A DNA stretch of 44,401 nt, from positions 1-44,401 of the forward strand of contig JBKCGZ010000054.1 in assembly GCA_046303115.1 (NCBI GenBank). The letters run 5' to 3'. Made by a program: the position numbers and the translations under genes. The first letter of the stretch is position 1. The number at the start of each line of letters is the position of its first letter. The notes under the pieces are model-generated. The model ran no database searches. It was not told where the DNA came from and worked only from the letters and a program-made list of their open reading frames with translations. Shown here in pieces: positions 8,205-16,150 of the stretch. The DNA comes from CAINEC01 sp046303115 (lineage in GTDB: Bacteria; Bacteroidota; Bacteroidia; AKYH767-A; OLB10).

Positions 8205-9272
8205 TTAATTACTCATCTTCTTTGCCGAATCGTGATCGTACTTCAAAATTTGCTTTAGGTCGGGACGCAGTCGACTTCGATAAACTGAAAGTGTATCTTG
8301 TTTAATTTTCCCTTTTCTCAACTTACGCTGTTCGTCGATTGGCAATGATGCAATCTCCAAACATTGTGGCGTACAACAACCTTTCATTCGTTCCTTACAT
8401 TCATCGCACTGAATAAAAAGTAAATGACAATCATCGTTAGCACAATTTGTATGATCATCGCAGGGCTTACCACATTGATGACAAGATGAAATTATATCTT
8501 CTGTTATACGCTCCCCTAAGCGATCATCAAACACGAAATTTTTACCGATGAACTTCGACGGAATTCCTTTTTCTTTAATCTCTTGCGCGTAATTAATAAT
8601 TCCTCCATGCAACTGGTTTACATCATCAAAGCCATGATGCTTAAACCATGCACTAGCCTTCTCACAACGAATACCACCCGTGCAATACAATAATATTTTA
8701 TGATCTTTCTTATCCTCCACCATATCGAGACCCATCTTTAAACAATCTCTGAAAGTATCTGACTCAGGCAACAAGGCTTTTTCAAAATGACCTACTTCAC
8801 TTTCATAATGATTACGCATATCAATTACAATTGCATTCGGATCTTCTAATGCTTTATTGAACTCTTCTGCATTTAAATGCTTACCTACATTGGTAACATC
8901 AAAGGTGTTGTCATCTAATCCGTCTGCCACTACTTTCTCACGAATACGAACGATTAACTTTATAAATGATTTACCATTATCCTCCACTGCAATTTTCAAC
9001 GGCATTGCTTTCAAATTAGCATCAGCTTCCAGTAAATTTTTAAAAGCTTCGAAATTATGTTCTGGAATACTTATTTGAGCGTTGATACCTTCGTGAGCCA
9101 CATATACCCTTCCTAAGATTCCCAACTCATCCAAACGTCGGTAAAGGTCTGCGCGATACAACTCCAGATTATCAATGTATACATAACGATAAAATGAAAG
9201 CGTAACTCGTTTGAAATTTTCGCTGTCTAATTTCTTTTGCAGCGTAGCTTTATCGTATTTATTGTGAAGCAT
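8205..9272 (-). CDS. trhO: tRNA uridine(34) hydroxylase, rhodanese-domain (TrhO/YceA family)
   Basis: Rhodanese-superfamily protein of the TrhO (UPF0176) family, which hydroxylates wobble U34 of tRNA as the first step towards cmo5U/mo5U. 355 residues. The N-terminal acylphosphatase-like domain (about 18-110, with VYVAHEGINAQIS) precedes the rhodanese domain with active-site C197 in YCTGGIRCEKA. A Cys-rich C-terminal segment (CHQCGKPCDDH, CDECKERMKGCC) may bind zinc, as in relatives. Start is ATG at 9272; an upstream TTG at 9290 is rejected because it lies in the promoter box TATCTTTG, which ends seven bases before the ATG. Monocistronic by appearance, 57 bases after the AlkD-like gene stop. 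Confidence 0.93.
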   Translation of the reverse strand: MLHNKYDKATLQKKLDSENFKRVTLSFYRYVYIDNLELYRADLYRRLDELGILGRVYVAHEGINAQISIPEHNFEAFKNLLEADANLKAMPLKIAVEDNGKSFIKLIVRIREKVVADGLDDNTFDVTNVGKHLNAEEFNKALEDPNAIVIDMRNHYESEVGHFEKALLPESDTFRDCLKMGLDMVEDKKDHKILLYCTGGIRCEKASAWFKHHGFDDVNQLHGGIINYAQEIKEKGIPSKFIGKNFVFDDRLGERITEDIISSCHQCGKPCDDHTNCANDDCHLLFIQCDECKERMKGCCTPQCLEIASLPIDEQRKLRKGKIKQDTLSVYRSRLRPDLKQILKYDHDSAKKMSN

Positions 9273-9279
9273 AATGAGG

Positions 9280-9311
9280 CAAAGATACAAAGCCTAATCT
9301 TTACCATGCAA
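9280..9311 (-). promoter_or_regulatory. Complete trhO promoter: TTG -33 and TATCTTTG -7
   Basis: On the minus strand TTG (9309-9311) is separated by 21 bases from TATCTTTG (9280-9287), which ends seven bases before the ATG. This is one of the clearest examples of the Bacteroidota vegetative promoter in the window and rules out the upstream TTG start of trhO. Confidence 0.75.
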
Positions 9312-9329
9312 AAATAAAATACTGATATT

Positions 9330-10007
9330 TTACAGGTATTTCTTTGCTTCGCGAAGGCTTACCGTGGATAATTGATGGTCTTGAACAAATTTACGGACTG
9401 CCTTCGGATTAAATTTGCTGTATTGTCGTAACGACCATCCCAGGGCTTTTTGAATAAAAAATTCTTTTGACTGAACGTACTTTTCACATTGAGCAAAGAG
9501 TAAATACTGATCGGTTTTAGCAGCGTACTTCAATTGAAAAATCATTGTTGTACGATGAAACCAAAAGCTCTTATCAGCATCCCAGCGCTCAACACTTGAA
9601 AGTATCAATTCAGGATATTTCTGAAATAATTTTCCAACTAACGAAGAAGCGATAAAATCAACGGTATCCCACCACGACTTTTCCGCAATCATATATTCAA
9701 ATAACTTCAGTGTTTCTAGCGTCCACTTTTTATGCATTTTAAAAATATACTCCATGGCTACATACTGGCATTCACGCTGAGGTTGCTGCCAGAGAAACTT
9801 CACAACTTCGTTAATGTTTTCTTCTGAAGAATTAATCAAAGCTTTTAAAAAGGGATTTGCTAATGCAGCACGTTTATCTTTTTGTAGTCCATAAAAATCA
9901 AACAGATTTCGCATGTAGGCTTTCATTCTTTCTGCCTGATATGCATCTGCATTTTCTTGAAACGCTAATAACAATCCTTCTAAAGTTACTTTAGTTTCTT
10001 TTTTCAT
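9330..10007 (-). CDS. DNA alkylation repair protein, AlkD-like HEAT-repeat glycosylase
   Basis: 225-residue all-helical protein of the AlkC/AlkD HEAT-like repeat family, DNA glycosylases that remove positively charged alkylated bases such as 3- and 7-methylpurines. The hallmark segment KSWWDTVDFIASSLVGKL contains the WWDTVD motif with the catalytic Asp. A second motif, KALGWSLRQYSKFNP, fits the C-terminal repeats. It lies immediately downstream (36 bases) of the last oxidase-operon gene, but a strong hairpin terminator sits in that gap and ends about ten bases before its ATG, so expression would need read-through or a promoter inside the upstream gene. No TAnnTTTG box is seen just upstream. 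Confidence 0.9.
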   Translation of the reverse strand: MKKETKVTLEGLLLAFQENADAYQAERMKAYMRNLFDFYGLQKDKRAALANPFLKALINSSEENINEVVKFLWQQPQRECQYVAMEYIFKMHKKWTLETLKLFEYMIAEKSWWDTVDFIASSLVGKLFQKYPELILSSVERWDADKSFWFHRTTMIFQLKYAAKTDQYLLFAQCEKYVQSKEFFIQKALGWSLRQYSKFNPKAVRKFVQDHQLSTVSLREAKKYL

Positions 10008-10016
10008 GGCATAAAA

Positions 10017-10038
10017 AAAGTCGGGATTAACCGACTTT
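10017..10038 (-). terminator. Terminator at the end of the oxidase operon
   Basis: AAAGTCGG and CCGACTTT form a stem around a 6-base loop. On the minus strand the hairpin is followed by a run of seven T's. It follows the stop of the small CSMC gene (10044) directly and lies within the leader of the AlkD-like gene. Confidence 0.85.
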
Positions 10039-10043
10039 AATTT

Positions 10044-10283
10044 TTATTGTTCAACTATTGTTTTCTTTTTCTTGTTTGATCGGTAAATGATAAAAGCCGT
10101 ACCACCCAAAACGTAGGGAATCGCCATTAAAAATAAAATGCCTTTGTTTAAACCTCGTCCCTGCACTTCCCCTTTTTTAATTCCTGATTCAGCTGCCTGG
10201 CGACACATCGAACACTGCGCATTTACCTCGGAAATAATTGCAAAGTTGATGAAGAGTGTAATAAGAAGAATTGCTTTTTTCAT
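10044..10283 (-). CDS. Small membrane protein with CxxC motif, end of oxidase operon
   Basis: 79-residue hypothetical protein. It has a cleavable signal peptide (KKAILLITLFINFAIISEVNAQ), then CSMCRQAAESG, a glycine-rich linker, and one transmembrane helix (ILFLMAIPYVLGGTAFIIY) with a lysine-rich cytoplasmic end. The exposed CxxC directly after the cleavage site could bind copper or heme or act as a thiol pair; its position beside SCO and DUF420 assembly genes suggests cytochrome oxidase biogenesis, which is inference. Start is ATG at 10283; the in-frame TTG at 10289 is rejected. TAAATTTG lies seven bases upstream with TTG 20 bases before it, so the gene may also have its own promoter inside the operon. 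Confidence 0.75.
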   Translation of the reverse strand: MKKAILLITLFINFAIISEVNAQCSMCRQAAESGIKKGEVQGRGLNKGILFLMAIPYVLGGTAFIIYRSNKKKKTIVEQ

Positions 10284-10290
10284 ATGCAAC

Positions 10291-10321
10291 CAAATTTAAG
10301 GAGTTCAATTTTTATTTGCAA
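10291..10321 (-). promoter_or_regulatory. Internal promoter before the small CSMC gene
   Basis: On the minus strand TTG (10319-10321) is followed after 20 bases by TAAATTTG (10291-10298), seven bases before the ATG at 10283. It overlaps the end region of the DUF420 gene and could allow independent expression of the last operon gene. Confidence 0.55.
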
Positions 10322-10324
10322 CTA

Positions 10325-10867
10325 TTAAAAGGAATAATATGGTGAAATCATCAAATAAACAATAACGCCAGTTGTTGTAACATATAACCAAATTGGAAAT
10401 GAAAAGCGCGTCATCTTACGATGCTGCTCGACTTTATTATTTAGTCCGTACCAGAATGAAATCAATACCAACGGAAGGACTACTGCAGCAAGAATAATAT
10501 GCGATATTAAAATAGTAAGATAAACAGGGCGTAATGGATTATCTAAAGGAAACTTTGTTTCATCTGCCATCCAATGATAGGCTACATAAGAAACTAAAAA
10601 CAAAGCCGACAAACAAAATGTAAGTAGGTTTAATTGTTTATGCGTTACGATATCTTTTCTGCGGATTGCGCGATACGATAGAATTAAAAGAATAGTACAG
10701 CTTGCATTAATAATTGCATTCAACTTTGGTAAAAAAGTTGCGAAAGCTGGTAATACTTCTGGGCGTGGTAATACTTTTTGATTAAGTAATACGACAACTA
10801 AAAAAACAACTACTGATAATGATAGTACAATTCGGAAGACTGTTTTTTCGGATAAATTAGAGAACAT
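10325..10867 (-). CDS. DUF420 membrane protein, oxidase assembly (CtaM/YozB-like)
   Basis: 180-residue integral membrane protein with four to five helices. The sequence LPAFATFLPKLNAIINASC and the histidines in RKDIVTHKQLN and SYVAYHWM match the DUF420 family, whose Staphylococcus member CtaM is needed for heme-copper oxidase assembly. The operon position, directly after SCO and the oxidase subunits, agrees. The ATG start at 10867 is 35 bases after the SCO stop. A role in heme insertion or oxidase maturation is inferred from family and context. Confidence 0.85.
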   Translation of the reverse strand: MFSNLSEKTVFRIVLSLSVVVFLVVVLLNQKVLPRPEVLPAFATFLPKLNAIINASCTILLILSYRAIRRKDIVTHKQLNLLTFCLSALFLVSYVAYHWMADETKFPLDNPLRPVYLTILISHIILAAVVLPLVLISFWYGLNNKVEQHRKMTRFSFPIWLYVTTTGVIVYLMISPYYSF

Positions 10868-10902
10868 ATAGTTTAGATTTTCTTTAGAACAAGGGTTAAT
10901 AC

Positions 10903-11592
10903 TTATTGTTTAACATATTCAAGATTCAAAACATTTACATCTTCTAAAAGTCTATTTACATCAAGAATATTCGTTCCGTCGTAGGTTAAGATATTTCCTT
11001 TTTTATCTTTTCCCCCACGAATTCTACCCTCTTTATCAACAAGTACAAACATCTCTGAATGAATAAAATCATCTGGACCACCATCACCTTGTCCTGCATT
11101 TAGTAAATATGAATTACGAGCTAAATCATAAATTGTTTTTTTATCGCCCGTAAGTAAAAACCATTTATTCTGTATTGCCATATGCTTTAAGGCATATTCT
11201 TTTAAAACTGAAGGAGTATCATGTTCTGGATCTACCGTGTAGGAAACAATCACTACATTGGTATCCTTTTCAAATGCATGTTGCACACGCATCATTTGAT
11301 TAGACATCTTGGGACAAATAGTTCCGCAAGTTGTGAAGAAAAAACTTGCGATATGAATTTTACCCTTGAAAATCTTTTCAGTTACCTGACTACTATCCTG
11401 ATCTAAAAGCGAAAAACCGCTGATGTTATGATAAACGGTATCGTTTATCTGATTTCCATCAACGGTTTTTGATTGTATATCTACCGGACCTAATATTTCA
11501 AGTGATTTAAAGTTATTTTTCCCTGTTTGCAAATATAAATACGCAATAGAGGGAATAGCCAATAAACCAAATAAGATCCAGAATTTCTTCAC
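10903..11592 (-). CDS. SCO1/SenC-family copper chaperone
   Basis: Membrane-anchored thioredoxin-fold protein that delivers copper to, or reduces, the CuA site of cytochrome oxidase. 229 residues: N-terminal anchor FWILFGLLAIPSIAYLYL, then the copper-binding CxxxC in FFFTTCGTICPKMSNQM, and the distal histidine in DFIHSEMFVLVDKEGRIRG. All three copper ligands (two Cys, one His) are present. The start is GTG at 11592, only two bases after the stop of the subunit IV gene, so translation is probably coupled. CuA is carried by subunit II, which is not encoded in this window. Confidence 0.93.
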   Translation of the reverse strand: MKKFWILFGLLAIPSIAYLYLQTGKNNFKSLEILGPVDIQSKTVDGNQINDTVYHNISGFSLLDQDSSQVTEKIFKGKIHIASFFFTTCGTICPKMSNQMMRVQHAFEKDTNVVIVSYTVDPEHDTPSVLKEYALKHMAIQNKWFLLTGDKKTIYDLARNSYLLNAGQGDGGPDDFIHSEMFVLVDKEGRIRGGKDKKGNILTYDGTNILDVNRLLEDVNVLNLEYVKQ

Positions 11593-11594
11593 TC

Positions 11595-11966
11595 TTATTT
11601 AAAGATCAAATCCCAAAGGTTTAAGTAATTTGCTTCTGTCAATGACATTGCAATTAGGTAAACAATTAGGACAAATGGAAGTAATATGCAATAAGCCAAA
11701 GATAATTTCTCATGTTTTAAGTGCATAAAAAAAGCAACAATGAAATATGCTTTTACAATTGTAAGTGTGATGAAAATAATCATCAACAATTCCTTTGAAA
11801 GACTTGTAAATGCAATTGCAACTTCAGCAATTGTTATAACTAATAAAATCCAGAATGTCTTCCAGATGACAGAACGATTTTTAGGATCGTAGTGCTCAGG
11901 AACAAATTGATTATGTATATCGCCGGTATAATATCCGTGCATTTCGTGATTATGATGTTCGCTCAT
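11595..11966 (-). CDS. Cytochrome c oxidase subunit IV (CyoD/COX4 prokaryotic type)
   Basis: 123-residue membrane protein with three helices (VIWKTFWILLVITIAEVAIA, MIIFITLTIVKAYFIVAFFM, AYCILLPFVLIVYLIAM), the pattern of prokaryotic subunit IV. The motif KAYFIVAFFMHLKHE is typical. A His-rich N-terminus (SEHHNHEMHGYYTGDIHNQ) precedes helix 1. I start it at ATG 11966; a longer reading frame extends into the preceding COX3 gene from an alternative codon but gives an unrelated N-terminus. It follows the COX3 gene by 29 bases. Confidence 0.87.
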   Translation of the reverse strand: MSEHHNHEMHGYYTGDIHNQFVPEHYDPKNRSVIWKTFWILLVITIAEVAIAFTSLSKELLMIIFITLTIVKAYFIVAFFMHLKHEKLSLAYCILLPFVLIVYLIAMSLTEANYLNLWDLIFK

Positions 11967-11995
11967 GACTGATTTCTTTTTTGGATAATGAATGA

Positions 11996-12853
11996 TTAAA
12001 CAAGGTAGAAGAAGGTAAATACGAATACCCAAACTAAATCGACAAAGTGCCAATAAAGTCCTGTTTTCTCAATGTGTTCGTAATGTCCACGACGAGCATA
12101 AACCCCACTTAACACATTAAAGAATATAATTAGATTAATTACAACCCCACTAAACACGTGGAATCCGTGGAAACCAGTAATGAAGAAGAAGAAATCTGCA
12201 AACAGCGGATGTCCGTACTCATTTGTAACCAAATTAGCTCCTTTGATTGGTTTAGAAATCGATTTAATTCTTTCGACTTCTGCCTTATCAGATATCACCT
12301 TATGGTCAGGAGAAATTAAAGCCCAATCAGGAATTGCAGTATGACCATGAGCACCATCATGTAGACTAGGTGCATTTTCTGGGAATCGGTAAACCTCACC
12401 CATATTGGTAATTAAAGCACCTTTAGGTGTTCCGGTGATGAAATTATACCATTCCCAAGCCTGAGAGCCCACAAACATAAATCCACCAATAACGGTCAAA
12501 CCTAACCAAATTGCTACCCCTCTGTTATCTCTTCTATGTCCCGCATCAACTGCAAGTACCATTGTTACAGAGCTCATGATAAGGATGAAGGTCATTAAGC
12601 CTACATAAGCCAATGGTAAGTGTTCGTGAACAAACGGGAAATGCGTAAATACATCATTCGCAGTTGGCCATACCTGAGTATGACGGTGACGAAATGCACC
12701 ATACGCAATAATTAAACTAGAGAATGTAAATGCATCCGACACAAGGAAGAACCACATCATCATTTTTCCCCAGCTGATTCCAAATGGAGAGACTCCTCCA
12801 CCCCAAGGTTTGGAGTTAGAGTTTTCGTTGTTAAGTGTAGCTTCTGCAGCCAT
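11996..12853 (-). CDS. Cytochrome c oxidase subunit III, long paralogue
   Basis: 285-residue COX3-family membrane protein of the heme-copper oxidase. The first helices include SWGKMMMWFFLVSDAFTFSS; the conserved SQAWEWYNFITG and the C-terminal GFHGFHVFSGVVINL and YWHFVDLVWVFVFTFFYLV are COX3 hallmarks. Between the WEWYNF helix and the C-terminal helices lies an extra hydrophilic loop of about 65 residues (roughly 137-205) that is absent from the short paralogue. Second of two tandem COX3 genes, 35 bases after the first. Confidence 0.93.
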   Translation of the reverse strand: MAAEATLNNENSNSKPWGGGVSPFGISWGKMMMWFFLVSDAFTFSSLIIAYGAFRHRHTQVWPTANDVFTHFPFVHEHLPLAYVGLMTFILIMSSVTMVLAVDAGHRRDNRGVAIWLGLTVIGGFMFVGSQAWEWYNFITGTPKGALITNMGEVYRFPENAPSLHDGAHGHTAIPDWALISPDHKVISDKAEVERIKSISKPIKGANLVTNEYGHPLFADFFFFITGFHGFHVFSGVVINLIIFFNVLSGVYARRGHYEHIEKTGLYWHFVDLVWVFVFTFFYLV

Positions 12854-12888
12854 ACGGTAGTGAAAGTGTTTTAAAGATTATCTAAATT

Positions 12889-13470
12889 TTATCTAAAGAG
12901 CGCCAAAAATACAAATAAAATCAACCAAAGAAAATCTAAAAAGTGCCAATATATGGCACAAAGTGAAATTCCCAGATGATTTTTAGCAGAATAACGATTC
13001 TTTTTTGCTTTGTAAGTTGTAACCAACATACTAATTACTCCAAATGATAAGTGGGCAAGATGCAATCCCGACATAGCATAAAAGAATGATTCCGACGGAT
13101 TTCCACCTGAAAAGTGGATATTATTTGCTACCAACTGATTCCAACCCATTAATTGGCAAATAACGAAAACAAATCCTAACGCAAGTGTATAGGTTAAAAA
13201 CTGATATGTCTTTTTAAAATCATCTTTTTTGATTGCCTTCTTCGCAATTTCAAAGGTAATACTACTTAAAAGTATTACTACCGTTGATACGTAAAACATA
13301 GAAGGTATTTCAAATACCAGCCAATTACCTTCTGCTTGTCGTACGATATACCCTGACATTAAAGCAGCAAAAAACATGATGATACCCGCTAATCCTATCC
13401 ATAATAGAATTTTCTGTGTAGGAATCATTGGTTCCGTTTCGTTTGTGTTTTGTGTGATTGTATTTTCCAT
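12889..13470 (-). CDS. Cytochrome c oxidase subunit III, short paralogue
   Basis: 193-residue COX3-family protein with five helices. SGLHLAHLSFGVISML and IYWHFLDFLWLILFVFLALF correspond to the GFHGxHV and WHFVDxVW motifs of the family. The segment ALMSGYIVRQAEGNWLVFEIPSMFYVST is typical of the shorter Bacteroidota paralogue. It lies three bases after ctaB and is followed by the long COX3 gene; the tandem arrangement of two unequal COX3 genes is usual for this phylum. Together they probably form the subunit III part of one caa3-type complex. Confidence 0.9.
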   Translation of the reverse strand: MENTITQNTNETEPMIPTQKILLWIGLAGIIMFFAALMSGYIVRQAEGNWLVFEIPSMFYVSTVVILLSSITFEIAKKAIKKDDFKKTYQFLTYTLALGFVFVICQLMGWNQLVANNIHFSGGNPSESFFYAMSGLHLAHLSFGVISMLVTTYKAKKNRYSAKNHLGISLCAIYWHFLDFLWLILFVFLALFR

Positions 13471-13473
13471 AGT

Positions 13474-14364
13474 TTATCCTATTTTGTCAATTACCATTGC
13501 TATTTGAACCACAGGAAGATAGAAGAATGATCCATACATTAATTTTCGAGCTGCTTCAACTGAACATTCTTTATAGAGCTGAATAGCCTGAAAAAGAAAA
13601 TAGAATGTAACCGCAACTATTAAAATCATAGATACCCATCCAGAAACATTAAATACCAATGGCATTACAGCAACTGGAAGTAAGCTAATCGTATAATAAA
13701 CGGTTTGCATCGCAGATCCTTTATCTCTTTTCCCTGTAGGAAGTAAGTTAAATCCAGCTTTTTTATAATCATCATCCAACACCCAAGCTATAGCCCAAAA
13801 ATGTGGAAACTGCCATAAAAACTGAATTGTAAATAATAACAATCCAACAGAATTAATGTTTCCCGTAGCAGCTACCCAACCCAATAATGGCGGGATCGCA
13901 CCTGGAATAGCACCCACAAAAACTGCAAATGGTGTTTTTCTTTTCAGTGGCGTGTAAGCAACAGTATAGAGCAGAATTGCTAAAAGTCCTAAAATAGCAC
14001 TCAGCAAATTCATGAAATATCCAAGAATAAAAATACCTGCTAAGCCCGAAACTATACAAACGATAAATGCTTCAGTAACTGACATTCTTGCCGCGGGAAG
14101 AGGTCTTGTTAGTGTTCTGTCCATTAACTTATCCAACTCCCTTTCCATGATTTGATTAAATCCATTGGCTGACCCCGTCACTAAAAAACCTCCTAGTACC
14201 AACCATCCCATTTTAACAAAATCGATTGCACCAGGCGCCGTCATGAATGCCATGGCAGCCGAAAAAACGACCAATGTGGCAAGCCTCATTTTGGTAAGTT
14301 GTGAATAATCGCTAAGTTTTAGATTTAGTCCCAAGGTTTCAGATGCAGGCAATGTATTTTCCAT
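13474..14364 (-). CDS. ctaB: Heme O synthase (protoheme IX farnesyltransferase)
   Basis: UbiA-superfamily prenyltransferase that adds a farnesyl group to heme b, giving heme O for the terminal oxidase. 296 residues with about nine helices. The prenyl-diphosphate/Mg-binding region NGFNQIMERELDKLMDRT is followed by RPLPAARM; the second Asp-rich loop is VLDDDYKKAGFNLLP. First gene of the operon: a full promoter (TTG, 19 bases, TACATTTG) ends seven bases before the ATG. Three bases separate its stop from the first COX3 gene. Confidence 0.95.
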   Translation of the reverse strand: MENTLPASETLGLNLKLSDYSQLTKMRLATLVVFSAAMAFMTAPGAIDFVKMGWLVLGGFLVTGSANGFNQIMERELDKLMDRTLTRPLPAARMSVTEAFIVCIVSGLAGIFILGYFMNLLSAILGLLAILLYTVAYTPLKRKTPFAVFVGAIPGAIPPLLGWVAATGNINSVGLLLFTIQFLWQFPHFWAIAWVLDDDYKKAGFNLLPTGKRDKGSAMQTVYYTISLLPVAVMPLVFNVSGWVSMILIVAVTFYFLFQAIQLYKECSVEAARKLMYGSFFYLPVVQIAMVIDKIG

Positions 14365-14371
14365 GCGAGCG

Positions 14372-14401
14372 CAAATGTAACCTAAACCATTCTATTTACA
14401 A
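14372..14401 (-). promoter_or_regulatory. Promoter of the ctaB/oxidase operon
   Basis: On the minus strand TTG (14399-14401) is followed after exactly 19 bases by TACATTTG (14372-14379), seven bases before the ATG of ctaB. This matches the Bacteroidota consensus in both elements and spacing. Confidence 0.8.
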
Positions 14402-14431
14402 GATGAAATGAATCTAAATTATTGGAGATTT

Positions 14432-15415
14432 TTACTGGACTAACAAATTACATCCGCGCAAATCGGCGTTATCAAAACGGCCTACTATTTCAAACTGATT
14501 ATCAGGATGAATTTTACCAAGATCCTGCGTTGAAATAAAAGCGCATGTATAATAGTTAGCCAAATCAATAATGTTAACGCCCCCTGTAACACCTTCTTTT
14601 AATAGTTGTTTTGGATCATTGATTTCTCGAATGATAATTTTCATCCAAGGCGGACAATTAAAAAGTCCATCACCATTTGAATATGCCTGTGATAACAGCT
14701 CCGTCATTCCATATTCTGAATGAATTTTTTCTACACCAAATCCTTTAGATAAAATATGGTGCAATTCCTCGCGCACAATTTCTTTCCTCCTTCCCTTCAT
14801 TCCTCCTGTTTCCATTACTATCAAATCGGGAAAATCGACCGAAAAGCGCTCTGCCATATCAAGTAAAGCGAAAGTTACCCCAATCAAAATCGTTTTCTGT
14901 TTATTGGATTTTAACTGTTGTAGTAATTGTTGTAATTCCGAATACTGATATAAATAAAAACCCGATTGTGGATGATTACTTTTTTCAATCAATCGATTTA
15001 CCATGTAAACTAAACTCGAACCTTTTCTTTCGAGATACGCTGGAAGCAGACCAATCACACAATAACCTTCAATAGCACCATACGTATTTTGAAAAGCTTT
15101 TAGAAAACTTTGCTCATACAATTCCACTTTAGCTACTTGATGTTGCGACGTAATCATACCGGTAGTACCACTGCTCGTAAAAATAATTTCAGGTGTATAA
15201 TTTCTAGCAATAATTTCCTGCGACTTAAATAATGATACTGGAAGAAATGGGATTTGAGTATGATGACTAATCGTATTAACATTTACCCCCAACAACTGAA
15301 GATAGTTTTTATAAACTGCTACCTGCTCAGATTGGAAGCGGAATGTAGCCAGTGCGCACGAATTAAACTCCTCTTCGGATGCAATAGCAAAACAATTTTC
15401 TGGCTGGTAGTTCAT
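14432..15415 (-). CDS. LuxE-family acyl-protein synthetase/acyltransferase-like protein
   Basis: 327-residue member of the LuxE family (ANL-like adenylate-forming fold). The AMP-binding P-loop-like motif EIIFTSSGTTGMITSQH is at about residues 77-93. Later signatures are VMETGGMKGRRKEIVREEL, KIHSEYGMTELLSQAY (the YGMTE core) and DLANYYTCAFISTQDLG. In luminous bacteria LuxE activates fatty acids for the LuxC reductase; no luxC, luxD or luxAB is seen here, so this orphan probably activates some acyl or aromatic acid in another pathway. Start is ATG at 15415 with a TAACTTCG box eight bases upstream, divergent from nfu. Confidence 0.8.
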   Translation of the reverse strand: MNYQPENCFAIASEEEFNSCALATFRFQSEQVAVYKNYLQLLGVNVNTISHHTQIPFLPVSLFKSQEIIARNYTPEIIFTSSGTTGMITSQHQVAKVELYEQSFLKAFQNTYGAIEGYCVIGLLPAYLERKGSSLVYMVNRLIEKSNHPQSGFYLYQYSELQQLLQQLKSNKQKTILIGVTFALLDMAERFSVDFPDLIVMETGGMKGRRKEIVREELHHILSKGFGVEKIHSEYGMTELLSQAYSNGDGLFNCPPWMKIIIREINDPKQLLKEGVTGGVNIIDLANYYTCAFISTQDLGKIHPDNQFEIVGRFDNADLRGCNLLVQ

Positions 15416-15423
15416 TTATCCTG

Positions 15424-15431
15424 CGAAGTTA
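15424..15431 (-). promoter_or_regulatory. -7 promoter box variant (TAACTTCG), LuxE-like gene
   Basis: TAACTTCG on the minus strand ends eight bases before the ATG at 15415. It carries the same TTCG variation as the boxes at 4245 and 5177; no TTG at a proper distance is seen. Confidence 0.45.
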
Positions 15432-15491
15432 CAATAAGTATTGTTTGAATTAAATTTACACAAAATTGAACCAAACACAAATTGCGTTGTT

Positions 15492-15499
15492 TAACTTTG
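15492..15499 (+). promoter_or_regulatory. -7 promoter box (TAACTTTG) of nfu
   Basis: TAACTTTG matches TAnnTTTG exactly and ends 17 bases before the ATG at 15517; TTG lies 23 bases upstream (15466-15468). That TTG is also a possible in-frame start codon, but the promoter position shows it is not translated. Confidence 0.65.
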
Positions 15500-15516
15500 C
15501 GACCTATTTCGACATT

Positions 15517-16149
15517 ATGACACCAATTAATATTTACGCTGAACTTACGCCAAATCCCAATAGCATGAAATTCGTGGCCAACATTAACCTGCTAGAAGGA
15601 GGTGTTGTTGAGTACGAATCAAAAGAAGCTGCGGTTAATTGTCCGATGGCGGTTTCTTTGTTTGCATTTAGCGGAATCAACAAAGTTTTTATTACCAGCA
15701 ACTTTATCACATTAAATAAGGAATCAGATGTTGATTGGTTTGATGTTACAAATATTATCAGAGAATTCATTCGAGGCTATTTAATGTCGGGAGAGCCATT
15801 ATTTATCGGATCTCCTTTCGATGAAAATCATGTTCCTGCATCAGCAAAAAAAGCAGAGATAAAACCAATTGAAGTTACTGCTGAAACTAAAGAACGACCT
15901 ACCATTCCTACATCTCCAGAATTAGAAAAAAAGATTACTGAATTATTGGAAGAGTATGTTAAACCTGCTGTAGAAAGTGATGGTGGTGCCATTCATTTTA
16001 AATCGTTTGATAACGGTACCGTAAGTGTGGTTCTAAAAGGTGCTTGCAGTGGATGTCCTTCTTCAACAGTTACATTAAAATCAGGAATTGAAAATTTATT
16101 AAAGCAAATGGTTCCTGAAGTGCACGAGGTAATTGCGGTAGCAGAATAA
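15517..16149 (+). CDS. NifU-like iron-sulfur scaffold/carrier protein (Nfu)
   Basis: Carries or assembles Fe-S clusters for delivery to target enzymes. 210 residues: an N-terminal Nfu-N domain (about 1-90; NIYAELTPNPNSMKF, then NCPMAVSLF), a variable linker, and the C-terminal NifU domain (about 130-205; EYVKPAVESDGGAIHF) with the cluster-binding CxxC in KGACSGCPSSTVTLKSGIE. The start is ATG at 15517, chosen because the TAACTTTG promoter lies between it and the upstream in-frame TTG at 15466. It is convergent with the FkbM gene; their stops are one base apart. Confidence 0.93.
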   Translation: MTPINIYAELTPNPNSMKFVANINLLEGGVVEYESKEAAVNCPMAVSLFAFSGINKVFITSNFITLNKESDVDWFDVTNIIREFIRGYLMSGEPLFIGSPFDENHVPASAKKAEIKPIEVTAETKERPTIPTSPELEKKITELLEEYVKPAVESDGGAIHFKSFDNGTVSVVLKGACSGCPSSTVTLKSGIENLLKQMVPEVHEVIAVAE

Positions 16150-16150
16150 A

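Noticed and set aside
11967..12053. N-terminal extension of oxidase subunit IV into the COX3 gene
   Set aside because: The extension overlaps COX3 coding sequence and encodes nothing like the family; ATG at 11966 gives a normal-length protein.
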